A program made the position numbers and the translations under genes. The notes below the pieces were generated by a model, which worked only from the letters and a program-made list of their open reading frames with translations, did not search any database and had not been told where the DNA came from. 64,000 nt of DNA, taken from contig NZ_JAERVK010000015.1 in NCBI RefSeq assembly GCF_016745425.1, positions 46,582-110,581 on the forward strand, read 5' to 3'. The stretch's first letter is position 1. Every line of letters starts with the position of its first letter. This DNA is from Candidatus Methylomicrobium oryzae. Its GTDB lineage: Bacteria > Pseudomonadota > Gammaproteobacteria > Methylococcales > Methylomonadaceae. Positions 45,162 to 53,378 of this stretch are shown here, piece by piece.

Positions 45162-46034
45162 ATGGAACTGCACCAAATCCGTTATTTTTTGGCGGTCTGC
45201 GACCATGGCAGTTTTACCCGTGCCGCGCAATTCAGCTATATTTCCCAGCCGTCGTTGACCCAGGCCATCAAAAAACTGGAGGATGAATTAGGCGGTGAAT
45301 TATTTACGCGGGACCGTTCCGGCTGCTTGTTGACGCCACTCGGCCGTATGGTCGAGCCTAATTTACGGAAAATATACAAAGACACCTTGGCGACCAAGGC
45401 CGAGGCGATCCGCTTTACCCAGTTGAACAGTGTGCCGCTGCGGATAGGCATGATGGAAACCGTCGGCGCCCAACGCTTAGGCCCTGTCTTTGCCCATTAC
45501 CGGCAAGCATTCCCCCATATCGAATTTGAACTGATTATCGGCACGGAGGCCGATTTGCTGAAGCAACTGGAAGCGGATTTGCTGGATTTGGTGATCAGCG
45601 CCCCGACTCAACTCTTGGCGCCGCCGTATCAATCCACACTGCTCTATACGGAACGCTACGTCGTGGCTTTTCACAGCAGCCACCGCTTTCATCGCCTGTC
45701 CCGGATCGACTTGAAGGACATACAGGCGGAACCGTATCTGGATCGGCTCAACTGCGAATTAAGGGAAAAACTCAAGGCGGTCTGCCAGGATCAAGAGATC
45801 AACCTCTACGCTTCTTACCGAAGCAACAGCGAAGACTGGATCATCAACCTGATCCGCGCCGACCTTGGCGTCGCCTTGATGCCGGAGTATACGCTGCCTT
45901 TGAACGCTCAGGACGTGCAGTGCCGCTATTTAGCCAATCCTGAAATCAGCCGTCAGATTTATGCCGTCTGCCTGCCGCAAAGCCGCAAAAATGCCGACAT
46001 TAAGACTTTGCTTGCAAGCCTATCCAATCTTTGA
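45162..46034 (+). CDS. LysR-type transcriptional regulator
   Basis: 290 residues. N-terminal winged HTH: MELHQIRYFLAVCDHGSFTRAAQFSYISQPSLTQAIKKLEDELGGELF. A co-inducer domain follows (about 90-285: PLRIGMMETVGAQRLGPVFAHYRQAFPHIEFEL). The HTH form (SQPSLTQAI) and the RDRSGCLLTPLG linker resemble OxyR/CysB-like regulators. It is divergent from the EthD/AhpD-like/esterase operon and is the likely regulator of it and of itself. Confidence 0.93.
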   Translation: MELHQIRYFLAVCDHGSFTRAAQFSYISQPSLTQAIKKLEDELGGELFTRDRSGCLLTPLGRMVEPNLRKIYKDTLATKAEAIRFTQLNSVPLRIGMMETVGAQRLGPVFAHYRQAFPHIEFELIIGTEADLLKQLEADLLDLVISAPTQLLAPPYQSTLLYTERYVVAFHSSHRFHRLSRIDLKDIQAEPYLDRLNCELREKLKAVCQDQEINLYASYRSNSEDWIINLIRADLGVALMPEYTLPLNAQDVQCRYLANPEISRQIYAVCLPQSRKNADIKTLLASLSNL

Positions 46035-46280
46035 CTGATTTCTTGAGTTCGGCCTCCAGTCAAAGTTTGGCGACAGCTTTTTAGAACTCTAATGCTCCGC
46101 CTCCGACAGCTGATAGCGGTCTTTTCTATCGCTACACCCCAAGGTAAGCAGGTCGCCTCCTAGGCGCCAAATAATGCCAAAAAATCTGCGCCAACTCATT
46201 TAGAAAGTGACATCTGAATCCGGCCCCTTCCCTAGCTTTAAACTCCTGATAACCGATTTTATCAAGAGTAAACTGACCCA
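46035..46280. other. Gap between the LysR gene and the integrase remnant
   Basis: 246 bp with no gene. It marks the border between ordinary genes and the CRISPR/integrase region. Confidence 0.4.
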
Positions 46281-47210
46281 ATGAACGCCACTGAAAATTC
46301 CCTCCACGATCCCCTCCGAAAGCCGTCTTTTTAACGGCGGAAGATTTTTTACGTCTGAGCGATGTGCCCGACCGAAGTCGAATGGTTCGCGAACCTGACC
46401 AATCGGTGCACCCGCCGTGCCTATGAAAATACGATCCGGGATTTTATGGCCTTCACCGGGATCCAGAAACCGGGCGAGTTCCGGCGTGTGACCCGGGCGC
46501 ATGTGATCGCCTTACCGGACGACTTAGGGAACCGGGTCCTGAACGGCACGACGATTCGGCACCGGCTCTCGGCGTTGTCGGCGCTGTTCGATTATTTGTG
46601 CGAGAAAAATGCGGTGACCCATAACCCGGTCAAGGGCGTCAAACGGCCGAAGCACGACAGCCTGGAAGGCCGGACTCCGGCCTTGGGCGATCACCAGGCC
46701 CGGAAATTGTTGGATGCCCCGAATGGCGACTCACTCCGGCCCCTCCAAGATAAGGCGATTCTGGCCATCCTGCTCTATCACGCCTTGCGGCGCAAGGAGT
46801 TGTGCAAATTGACCGTGAAGGACTTCAAGCACGAACGGCGCGGGGTGCCGTACCTGAAAGTGGCCGGCAAAGGCGGCAAGACCCGCTATGTGCCGCTGCA
46901 TCCGGCCGCCGGCGGGCTGATCCATAACTATCTGGAGCGGGCCGGACACGGCGCAGATGATGCCGGCGCCCTGTTCCGGCTGGTCAGCCACAACACAAAA
47001 AGCGGCGAGGCGAAGGCAATCACGCCGGATGGCGTCTATAAACTGGTGCGAACGTATTCGGGAAAATTAGGCTTTGAAATCGGCGCGCACTCGCTACGGG
47101 CCACCTCGGCGACCAACGAGCTCGATCATCAGGCCGATATCGCGAAGGTGCAGGAATGGCTTGGTCACGCCAATATTGCCACGACCCGGATGAAGATTTT
47201 GTCCTTATAG
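46281..47210 (+). pseudogene. Tyrosine recombinase (phage/integron-type integrase), decayed
   Basis: The main frame (46362-47210) has the core-binding domain and catalytic RHRH residues: HALRRKELCKL, AHSLRATSAT, WLGHANIATTR. The Tyr nucleophile expected about 3 residues later is missing, because the frame runs into MKILSL and a stop just before the first CRISPR repeat. At the 5' end, MNATENSLHDPLRKPS (from 46281), FLTAEDFLRLSDVP (from 46328) and EVEWFANLTN lie in three different frames, so there are two frameshifts. The gene is dead. Its end is fused to the oldest end of the array. Confidence 0.78.
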
Positions 47211-47211
47211 T

Positions 47212-47300
47212 TCGATCCCCGCGTGCGCGGGGGGAAGACGAACATGCGCTTGATGCGCTCGTTGCGCTGGTGTCGATCCCCGCGTGCGCGGGGGGAAGAC
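47212..47300 (-). repeat. Two variant repeats at the old (trailer) end
   Basis: Repeats at 47212-47239 and 47273-47300 have the stem CCCCGCG-CA-CGCGGGG and end ATCGA instead of GTGTTTC. They share only the GTCTTCC side with the other 27 repeats, but are the same as each other. They keep the 61-bp spacing. Confidence 0.85.
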
Positions 47301-48946
47301 TCCTACACAAGTCAATTCAAAGTCCAGTGTCAAAAACACCCCCACGGGCGTGGGGAAGACCCAGTTAATTCGATTCAGACCATTTCCGAACCGGAAACAC
47401 CCCCACGGGCGTGGGGAAGACTTGGCATGAGCGAGTCGACATTGCGCGCGAAGAGAAACACCCCCACGGGCGTGGGGAAGACCCAAACATGCTCTCGTTT
47501 CCTTCCACTAAACTAGAAACACCCCCACGGGCGTGGGGAAGACTGTCCCAAAACTCCGCACGCCAACTATAACCCAGAAACACCCCCACGGGCGTGGGGA
47601 AGACGAACCACAGAATTTCCCCGGCGCGTTTTTGTAAGAAACACCCCCACGGGCGTGGGGAAGACCGCTTGCGCCGTGGTTTGCGACATCGTGAAGCGGA
47701 AACACCCCCACGGGCGTGGGGAAGACGTTGTAGGTAAACTCGCGTATTGCGTTCATGGGGAAACACCCCCACGGGCGTGGGGAAGACCGAACAGCACGGT
47801 AAAACCTACACCGTAGAATAGAAACACCCCCACGGGCGTGGGGAAGACTGCGTCCTGGGTGAAGCAAACCGCAAAAACCCGGAAACACCCCCACGGGCGT
47901 GGGGAAGACTAAACCTAGCCGAATGGCTAGACGATCAACGGGGAAACACCCCCACGGGCGTGGGGAAGACCAGGGGAAAGTCGGCGGCATACCCAAGATG
48001 TCGGAAACACCCCCACGGGCGTGGGGAAGACCCGCGCGATGCCCTCCAGAATATCACTGGAAGAGAAACACCCCCACGGGCGTGGGGAAGACCAGATCGC
48101 TTGCCGGCTACTGCAACGGCCTTCGGAAACACCCCCACGGGCGTGGGGAAGACCCGCACGAACCGGCGTGAAGACGGCTATCCGCAGAAACACCCCCACG
48201 GGCGTGGGGAAGACTGCAGCGTGGTGCGGGCCAGCCACAACGGATAAGAAACACCCCCACGGGCGTGGGGAAGACCCAGCCAGGTTACCGTCAGCGACTG
48301 CCGCTTGAGAAACACCCCCACGGGCGTGGGGAAGACCCAGACGCTTTTCTTGTATATCGCCACGTACCAGAAACACCCCCACGGGCGTGGGGAAGACTAC
48401 GACGCGCTGCGGGCCTCCTATACCAGTGCTGAAACACCCCCACGGGCGTGGGGAAGACACGTCGGCAAACTCAAGAACGCTGTATATTGAAGAAACACCC
48501 CCACGGGCGTGGGGAAGACCGTACAGCAATGCCACGCCGGCGAACTACTATGGAAACACCCCCACGGGCGTGGGGAAGACATCGATCACACTGAGGACTG
48601 GATAGAATTTAGAGAAACACCCCCACGGGCGTGGGGAAGACATCGATCACACTGAGGACTGGATAGAATTTAGAGAAACACCCCCACGGGCGTGGGGAAG
48701 ACTTTGGGTGAAATGGATTTGACGTATGATTCTAAGAAACACCCCCACGGGCGTGGGGAAGACTCCCGGATCTGCACCTCGATCTTATCCGGCATAGAAA
48801 CACCCCCACGGGCGTGGGGAAGACGGCCGGCGGGTAACGGGTAAACAGCAATATGCGGAAACACCCCCACGGGCGTGGGGAAGACTAAATAGGCGTTTTT
48901 TTCTTTGAGTTCATCCTGGAAACACCCCCACGGGCGTGGGGAAGAC
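47212..48946 (-). CRISPR. Type I-E CRISPR array, 29 repeats and 28 spacers
   Basis: The repeat is 28 bp. In crRNA sense (minus strand) it reads GTCTT, stem CCCCAC-GCCC-GTGGGG, then the handle GTGTTTC. The period is 61 bp (33-nt spacers) throughout, except one 60-bp step at 47300-47360. Orientation is set by likeness to type I-E repeats and by the AT-rich leader beside cas2 at the right end, so the newest spacer is at 48886-48918. The base after the handle is mostly C or T. Two spacers (48581-48613 and 48642-48674) are identical. The two leftmost repeats are of another type (see 47212-47300). Confidence 0.98.
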
Positions 48947-49009
48947 ACCAGCATTTTGTGGTGAATTTTTATACTGAAACAATATGCAGTGTTTTTGAAT
49001 AGTCCATTT
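48947..49009 (-). promoter_or_regulatory. CRISPR leader between cas2 and the array
   Basis: 63 bp, AT-rich, between the cas2 stop and the first repeat. The minus strand contains TTGTTTC and TATAAAAATTC. It should hold the array promoter and the site where new spacers enter, though it is short and part of the signal may lie inside cas2. Confidence 0.65.
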
Positions 49010-49297
49010 TTATTCCAACCCCGCTTTTTCTTGCACCAATTGCAAGCCGGATAATTCGACAATACTGCGCTTGGTATCACCTATGCCGCGTATTTCATAG
49101 CCTGGGGCATCGTTGATACGGCGAAACACCATAAGCCCGCTTTCCGGTGGACAGTGCTCATACAGATAATCCACAACGGCTTTGCCCACAGAATCCTTGA
49201 TTCCCGAAATAAAAACATTGGGACGGGGTTCAACAAACCAAAGTTTCATACGACCGCGCACGGCGGGTGGTAGATCATTGGCTATTACGACGAGCAT
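49010..49297 (-). CDS. cas2: Cas2e, CRISPR adaptation protein
   Basis: 95 residues of the type I-E form: MLVVIANDLPPAVRGRMKLWF, VEPRPNVFISGI, then GLMVFRRINDAPGYEIRGIGD. In E. coli, Cas2 bridges two Cas1 dimers in the integrase that inserts new spacers. It overlaps the end of cas1 by 23 bp. Its stop lies 63 bp from the array. Confidence 0.95.
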   Translation of the reverse strand: MLVVIANDLPPAVRGRMKLWFVEPRPNVFISGIKDSVGKAVVDYLYEHCPPESGLMVFRRINDAPGYEIRGIGDTKRSIVELSGLQLVQEKAGLE

Positions 49298-50162
49298 TTT
49301 TACCTCCTAGCATTTCTTCGATATCGTCGCTTATGGTAGCGAGTAAATCCATCTCAATCACCCGTTGCCTAAAGCCTTCCGACACTTTGTGTTTATTGTA
49401 CTTACCAGCCATGTCTAGCGTGAGTGAAAATGCCAGATCAATACACAGTTTTTCCTTGTATAGGTCGGCCAAGTCGTAAACAAAGGGCAACGGACTGCCG
49501 GCGTGAATGAATCCGATATGGGGTGAGTAGCCAAGACTATAAACGGCTGACGTGAGGATGCCGTATAAGGCGGCATTGGCCGATGTCAGGATCTGGTTGG
49601 TCAGATCGCCCATTTCAAACTTTCCCGGCACATAGGAACGGCCTTTCCAACCTACTTTATACTCGTTGGCCATTTTTTCGTATAACTCGCGAACGCGGTA
49701 GCCTTCCATGCCCATCATTTCTTTTAAGCTTTTGCCGGCGAGTTCCGCTTTAGGGAAGCGGCGTGCATACATTCTGCGGGCGACCTCCAGTGATTTTGTA
49801 TCGTCCGCAGATAACAGCATTTGTTTGCGTAAGTTACGCGTATTTGAGGTGGGAGTTTGGCCGACGGCATAAAACAACAAACTGTCTTCACCCACCCAGC
49901 AAACCGCGCAATTGGCCGCCGCAATCACTTTGACGGCTTCATGGGTGATGGCCGTACCCGGACCGAGCAATAAGCAGTTTAAGGTGGCGATGGGTAAACG
50001 TATGACATTGCAATCACAGTCTATCCATTTGACACTACTGTCGTCGATCTCCAACCGGCCCCGTTCCAGATAAATAAACGGGTACTTGCTACTCACCTGG
50101 GGCAGAGTATCGCGTGTGACTTTAATCAGGAGCCGAGTCGGACTCTGCTTATCTTCCGCCAT
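49275..50162 (-). CDS. cas1: Cas1e, CRISPR integrase
   Basis: 295 residues, the usual length. Metal-site residues are visible: Glu in GMEGYRVRELYE, His in IGFIHAGSPLPFVYD, and Asp in the following YDLADLYK. N-terminal beta part: YLERGRLEIDDSSVKWID. It inserts spacers with Cas2. It is translated after cas5e across a 63-bp gap that contains no repeat-like sequence. Confidence 0.96.
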   Translation of the reverse strand: MAEDKQSPTRLLIKVTRDTLPQVSSKYPFIYLERGRLEIDDSSVKWIDCDCNVIRLPIATLNCLLLGPGTAITHEAVKVIAAANCAVCWVGEDSLLFYAVGQTPTSNTRNLRKQMLLSADDTKSLEVARRMYARRFPKAELAGKSLKEMMGMEGYRVRELYEKMANEYKVGWKGRSYVPGKFEMGDLTNQILTSANAALYGILTSAVYSLGYSPHIGFIHAGSPLPFVYDLADLYKEKLCIDLAFSLTLDMAGKYNKHKVSEGFRQRVIEMDLLATISDDIEEMLGGKNARRNSQ

Positions 50163-50225
50163 AAATCGTATCCGTTAACCTTTATGTTGCCCGTGAAAAA
50201 TCCAAATTGTTAAAGAGCAGCCCAT

Positions 50226-50966
50226 CTATTCGGCGTTAATCACGGTTACCCGTCGATCTCGGTATTGTTTATGCTCGCCGAACTGGACCGGCACATCCAT
50301 TAAGGTGAGCGCTTCGCCCGAGTGTTCGCCACAGAGTACACGAAAGTCTTCCAACAGAGATTTTTCGCTGGCAATGTTCAGGGCTTGAGCCATGGCTTCG
50401 CCCTGGGTCGGATATTGGCCACGGTAGATAAAATCGGTGGGGACGCAATTCTTCCTGCCCAGATATACGTCCCAAGCCGGATTTTGTAAGGCTTCGGCAA
50501 TGGCATTAGCCCGGGTGGCAGGAACCTCCAGCGCCACCGCAAAATAAGCATCCTGCAGATAGTAGCGGTAGGTCATTTTAGTACCACCACCTACCGCTTT
50601 TTTGCCTTCGTTGGTTTTCGGGATTAATAAACTTTCCCAAGGGTTTTGGTCGTCGTAACCGCTGCCAACCATGTGAAAATCGCGTAATAACGGTTGCCGA
50701 TCAGTTTTGATGATCTTATCGTTACCCGTAGTGCGCGTGGATACGAAAGCCAGCACGGTTTGATCCAACGGTGCAAACTCCGCCAACAGTTCTTGCTGCT
50801 CGCCGCCGGCTCCCAATGCGCTACAGATCAAACCCAATACACCGGATTTGGTTGGAAAATTCAGGGTATCGCGGCGGCCGAATTTGGAATCGTGCCCCCA
50901 GGATTGTAGCGGCGCTTCCAGCCATAACAGCAGATAAGGGTTACTCATTCCCGCATCCTTCGGCAT
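50226..50966 (-). CDS. cas5e: Cas5e, Cascade subunit (CasD)
   Basis: 246 residues. N-terminal NPYLLLWLEAPLQSWGHDSKFGRRDTLNFPTKSGVLGL is the Cas5e signature (it caps the crRNA 5' handle). The Gly-rich RKNCVPTDFIY and a late PVQFGEHKQYRDRRV follow. It overlaps the cas7e gene by 26 bp, so the two are translationally coupled. Confidence 0.95.
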   Translation of the reverse strand: MPKDAGMSNPYLLLWLEAPLQSWGHDSKFGRRDTLNFPTKSGVLGLICSALGAGGEQQELLAEFAPLDQTVLAFVSTRTTGNDKIIKTDRQPLLRDFHMVGSGYDDQNPWESLLIPKTNEGKKAVGGGTKMTYRYYLQDAYFAVALEVPATRANAIAEALQNPAWDVYLGRKNCVPTDFIYRGQYPTQGEAMAQALNIASEKSLLEDFRVLCGEHSGEALTLMDVPVQFGEHKQYRDRRVTVINAE

Positions 50967-52092
50967 GTTGTTTGAGCGCCGCCACTAAATCGTCGATGCT
51001 GAAATTGGTATCTTCACCCCAGGTATAGTCGGCAATTTTGCCAAACAACGAGCCGAACAGTTTTTCTTTGTTGGCCAGGTAGTCGGATAATGCGGTAATG
51101 CTAGGTTGTAAGAACCCGCCATCTTTGGCTTTTACAGCTGTTTCAAAGGGAACTTGCAGGCGCTGGCCTTTTCTGATTAGGATTTTGGCGTATTCCCAAG
51201 GTGATGCGCCGGATTGCGTGGTTTGCCGGGCAGCGGGTATCGCGACAAACAAGGCCTTGGTAAAGGCTTCGACGGCTTCCGGCAGGCTTTGTCCGGCGAG
51301 GGTTTGGCAAAGTTGCCCCAAGTCCAGGCTGACATAGCGGTAATAGGTGGCTGAATTGAATTCAAGGCTGCCCATGTGCGCGGCACCGGGATCTTCTTGC
51401 AGGTCGTCCAATGCGGTAAAGAACTCGACTTCGTTGCTGATCTTGTGGGTGGAAATGGCGTGGGAAAACGAGGCGGCGGCTTCAATATTCAGTTCCGCCG
51501 CCTGGGCGACCATGCGACCAAATAAGGCAATATCCAGTGCATCAACTGCCTCAGATACTTCACCGATCAAAGCGGCCATTTCTTTAGCTTGTTTTTTTGC
51601 ATCCTTTTGAAGGATGACTAGGTCTGGATCAAAACCTTTTTCAGCAAATGCTTCGGCAAGTATGCCGACTTCTTTAGGACTTAAAAATAACAGCGTATCG
51701 GTTTTTTCTTGACCGGAATCTATTGGCGCTTCTTCCAATGCCTCATTGTCTTTAGCTTTTTTGGGTTTCTTCTCTTCTTTTTTCTTGATAAAAATCTGCT
51801 CGATTTTGTCGCCACATGCCTTGGCTTGATCGTCATTTGCACCTTTTTCAAGACAGGCTTTGGCAATCATGTCAGATATGAGCTTGGTTCTGGAGCCGTG
51901 AGTGATGCCTAATTCATGCATGGCTAAACGTACTTGCCTTTTCCAGCATTGTGAACTGACTCTCGCCCGCGTACTGCCACCTACCGTTGCTACTTTAGGT
52001 GCGCCGACATCATCTCTGTTTAAACAAGTTACAGGAAAAGATTGCAGAATATGAAATTCGATATGAGTAGATTTAAAAGGGTTATTATTCAT
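50941..52092 (-). CDS. cas7e: Cas7e, Cascade backbone subunit (CasC)
   Basis: 383 residues. IEFHILQSFPVTCLNRDDVGAPKVATVGGSTRARVSSQCWKR is the conserved N-terminal part; six copies coat the crRNA in Cascade. A charged low-complexity insert (about residues 100-125, KKKEEKKPKKAKDNEALEEA) is unusual. AGGAT stands before the ATG at 52092. A mini-CRISPR lies just upstream, and its guide encodes a near copy of the RDDVGAPK segment. Confidence 0.95.
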   Translation of the reverse strand: MNNNPFKSTHIEFHILQSFPVTCLNRDDVGAPKVATVGGSTRARVSSQCWKRQVRLAMHELGITHGSRTKLISDMIAKACLEKGANDDQAKACGDKIEQIFIKKKEEKKPKKAKDNEALEEAPIDSGQEKTDTLLFLSPKEVGILAEAFAEKGFDPDLVILQKDAKKQAKEMAALIGEVSEAVDALDIALFGRMVAQAAELNIEAAASFSHAISTHKISNEVEFFTALDDLQEDPGAAHMGSLEFNSATYYRYVSLDLGQLCQTLAGQSLPEAVEAFTKALFVAIPAARQTTQSGASPWEYAKILIRKGQRLQVPFETAVKAKDGGFLQPSITALSDYLANKEKLFGSLFGKIADYTWGEDTNFSIDDLVAALKQHAEGCGNE

Positions 52093-52113
52093 AAAGTTAT
52101 CCTAAAAATTAAA

Positions 52114-52203
52114 TATACACCCCCACTGAAGTGGGGAAAATATTGCCGTTTTCGGCGCACCGACGTCATCCCGAGAAACACCCCTACTCATGTAGGGAAA
52201 GAC
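52114..52203 (-). CRISPR. Mini-CRISPR 2 inside the cas operon (cas6e-cas7e gap)
   Basis: Two degenerate repeats, at 52114-52141 and 52175-52203, start exactly 61 bp apart and enclose a 33-nt guide (52142-52174), as in the main array. In crRNA sense the upstream repeat keeps the handle GTGTTTC and has the stem CCCTAC-ATGA-GTAGGG, with one base pair changed on both sides. The downstream repeat has CCCCAC-TTCA-GTGGGG. The guide translates as RDDVGAPKTA, against RDDVGAPKVA near the Cas7e N-terminus; the nucleotide match to this cas7e gene is 22 of 32, with mismatches mostly at codon third positions. Confidence 0.88.
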
Positions 52204-52239
52204 GCCCATGTAATTTAAATATCCATGACATTGTCTTTT

Positions 52240-52860
52240 TTAGATCGCCACGATTTGTAGCAAACCAAAACCAAAGGCGCGGCCCCGGCCTATGCCTTGG
52301 CGAAAGCTTTGGTTGAAGTGTTCTCTGTCAATCACTTGCAATTCGCCTTTCAAGGTAGCGCTGCCGTGGGTGACGATTTGGTTGTCTTTTTTGAAGGTTT
52401 GCACGGCCATTTTTTCGATTTGCAGATTGATGGGATTAACCTTGAAACCCCAGGATGTTTCGGCGCGTTCGATAAACCAGTGAGTAATGGCCTCGCGGCC
52501 ACGCACGGCAACGATTTTGCCGGTTTGTTTGTCGCGTCTGCCGGGATTGATGACCACTTCAAAGGCATAGCGCGAGTGTTGTAAGAAGGCTGCACTGATG
52601 GTTTTGCACTCAACTTCGCCATGGTCCGGCGCGAGGTTGGGTGGACGATTGGCCAACATCAAGATTCGGCGGCTATTAAAGTCACCGCCTTTATCGGCAT
52701 ACAAAATGCCGCTGGGCAAACTGGCCTGTTTTTGCTGGTCGCTTCGGACATCGTCAAACAAATCATAAACTACCCGATGCAATGAATAGGGATCGGTTAT
52801 TTTCAGGGTTTTGACATCGTTCCTGGATAAGCGCAAGACGGCGGCGTACAGATTGGTCAT
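52240..52860 (-). CDS. cas6e: Cas6e, crRNA-processing endonuclease (CasE)
   Basis: 206 residues. It has the Cas6e pattern: NLYAAVLRLSRNDVKTL at the start, SLHRVVYDLFDD with the likely active-site His, and the Gly-rich end QGIGRGRAFGFGLLQIV. It cuts at the base of repeat hairpins and stays on the crRNA. It stands third in the operon, before cas7e and cas5e, instead of after cas5e as in E. coli. It overlaps cse2 by 4 bp. Confidence 0.95.
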   Translation of the reverse strand: MTNLYAAVLRLSRNDVKTLKITDPYSLHRVVYDLFDDVRSDQQKQASLPSGILYADKGGDFNSRRILMLANRPPNLAPDHGEVECKTISAAFLQHSRYAFEVVINPGRRDKQTGKIVAVRGREAITHWFIERAETSWGFKVNPINLQIEKMAVQTFKKDNQIVTHGSATLKGELQVIDREHFNQSFRQGIGRGRAFGFGLLQIVAI

Positions 52861-53378
52861 GCCACCTCCTCGGTGTTGCTGCGCTGGTAAAAATCTTGCG
52901 CCCAGCGACTTTTGACGCGTTGCGGGTTACTATGGAAATACAGCAAATCGCTGAGCAATTGGTCATAGTTCAAATTCAGTCCCGCTTTAGCCTCAATCAG
53001 ACTGAATAATGGCCTGAGTATCCGGCAGACTTCGTCGACGGCTTCACAGGCTAGCAAGCGCCGGAGTTTGGCTTTGGCTTGATCATTGGCATTGCCGTCC
53101 TCGTAGCACAAGGCAATGGCGCGACCAATACCAATGTTGCCATTGTGTTCAGCCTTCGATTTGGCGATGGCCGCAGCGATGGTGGCATACGGTAGGCGCT
53201 CAAACTCTTTTTCCAGATCAATGTGGAACGCAGCCAGATGCTCCCAGCACTGGTATTCAGTATTAGGGTTGTCGGCCCGTTTCAATTTGGCGGCGATACC
53301 TCTGTCTTTTTGGCATTGCTCAATGGTGTATGTCACAAAAGCTTCTGATCTACTCGGTTTTTTTGCGTCATCGCTCAT
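52857..53378 (-). CDS. cse2: Cse2 (CasB), Cascade small subunit
   Basis: 173 residues from the ATG at 53378, which overlaps the cas8e stop (ATGA). Helical, with ECWEHLAAFHIDLEKEFERLPYATIAAAIAKS and NIGIGRAIALCYEDG, then RRLLACEAVDEVCRILRPLFSLI. This fits the Cse2 family, which stabilises the displaced strand. Confidence 0.93.
   Translation of the reverse strand: MSDDAKKPSRSEAFVTYTIEQCQKDRGIAAKLKRADNPNTEYQCWEHLAAFHIDLEKEFERLPYATIAAAIAKSKAEHNGNIGIGRAIALCYEDGNANDQAKAKLRRLLACEAVDEVCRILRPLFSLIEAKAGLNLNYDQLLSDLLYFHSNPQRVKSRWAQDFYQRSNTEEVA

Noticed and set aside
46362-47210. Functional integrase
   Set aside because: The catalytic Tyr is absent and the N-terminal part is in two other frames.
47212-48946. 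Plus-strand transcription of the array (leader at the integrase side)
   Set aside because: The repeat resembles type I-E repeats only on the minus strand, the variant repeats are at the integrase side, and the AT-rich leader adjoins cas2.
47211-49000. Long open frames with repeated HARGGVS / PTPVGVF / NTPTGVGKT peptides
   Set aside because: They are translations of the CRISPR repeats in all frames, not proteins.
50163-50225. Possible third mini-CRISPR between cas5e and cas1
   Set aside because: No repeat-like hairpin is present in this 63-bp gap; likewise none upstream of cas3.
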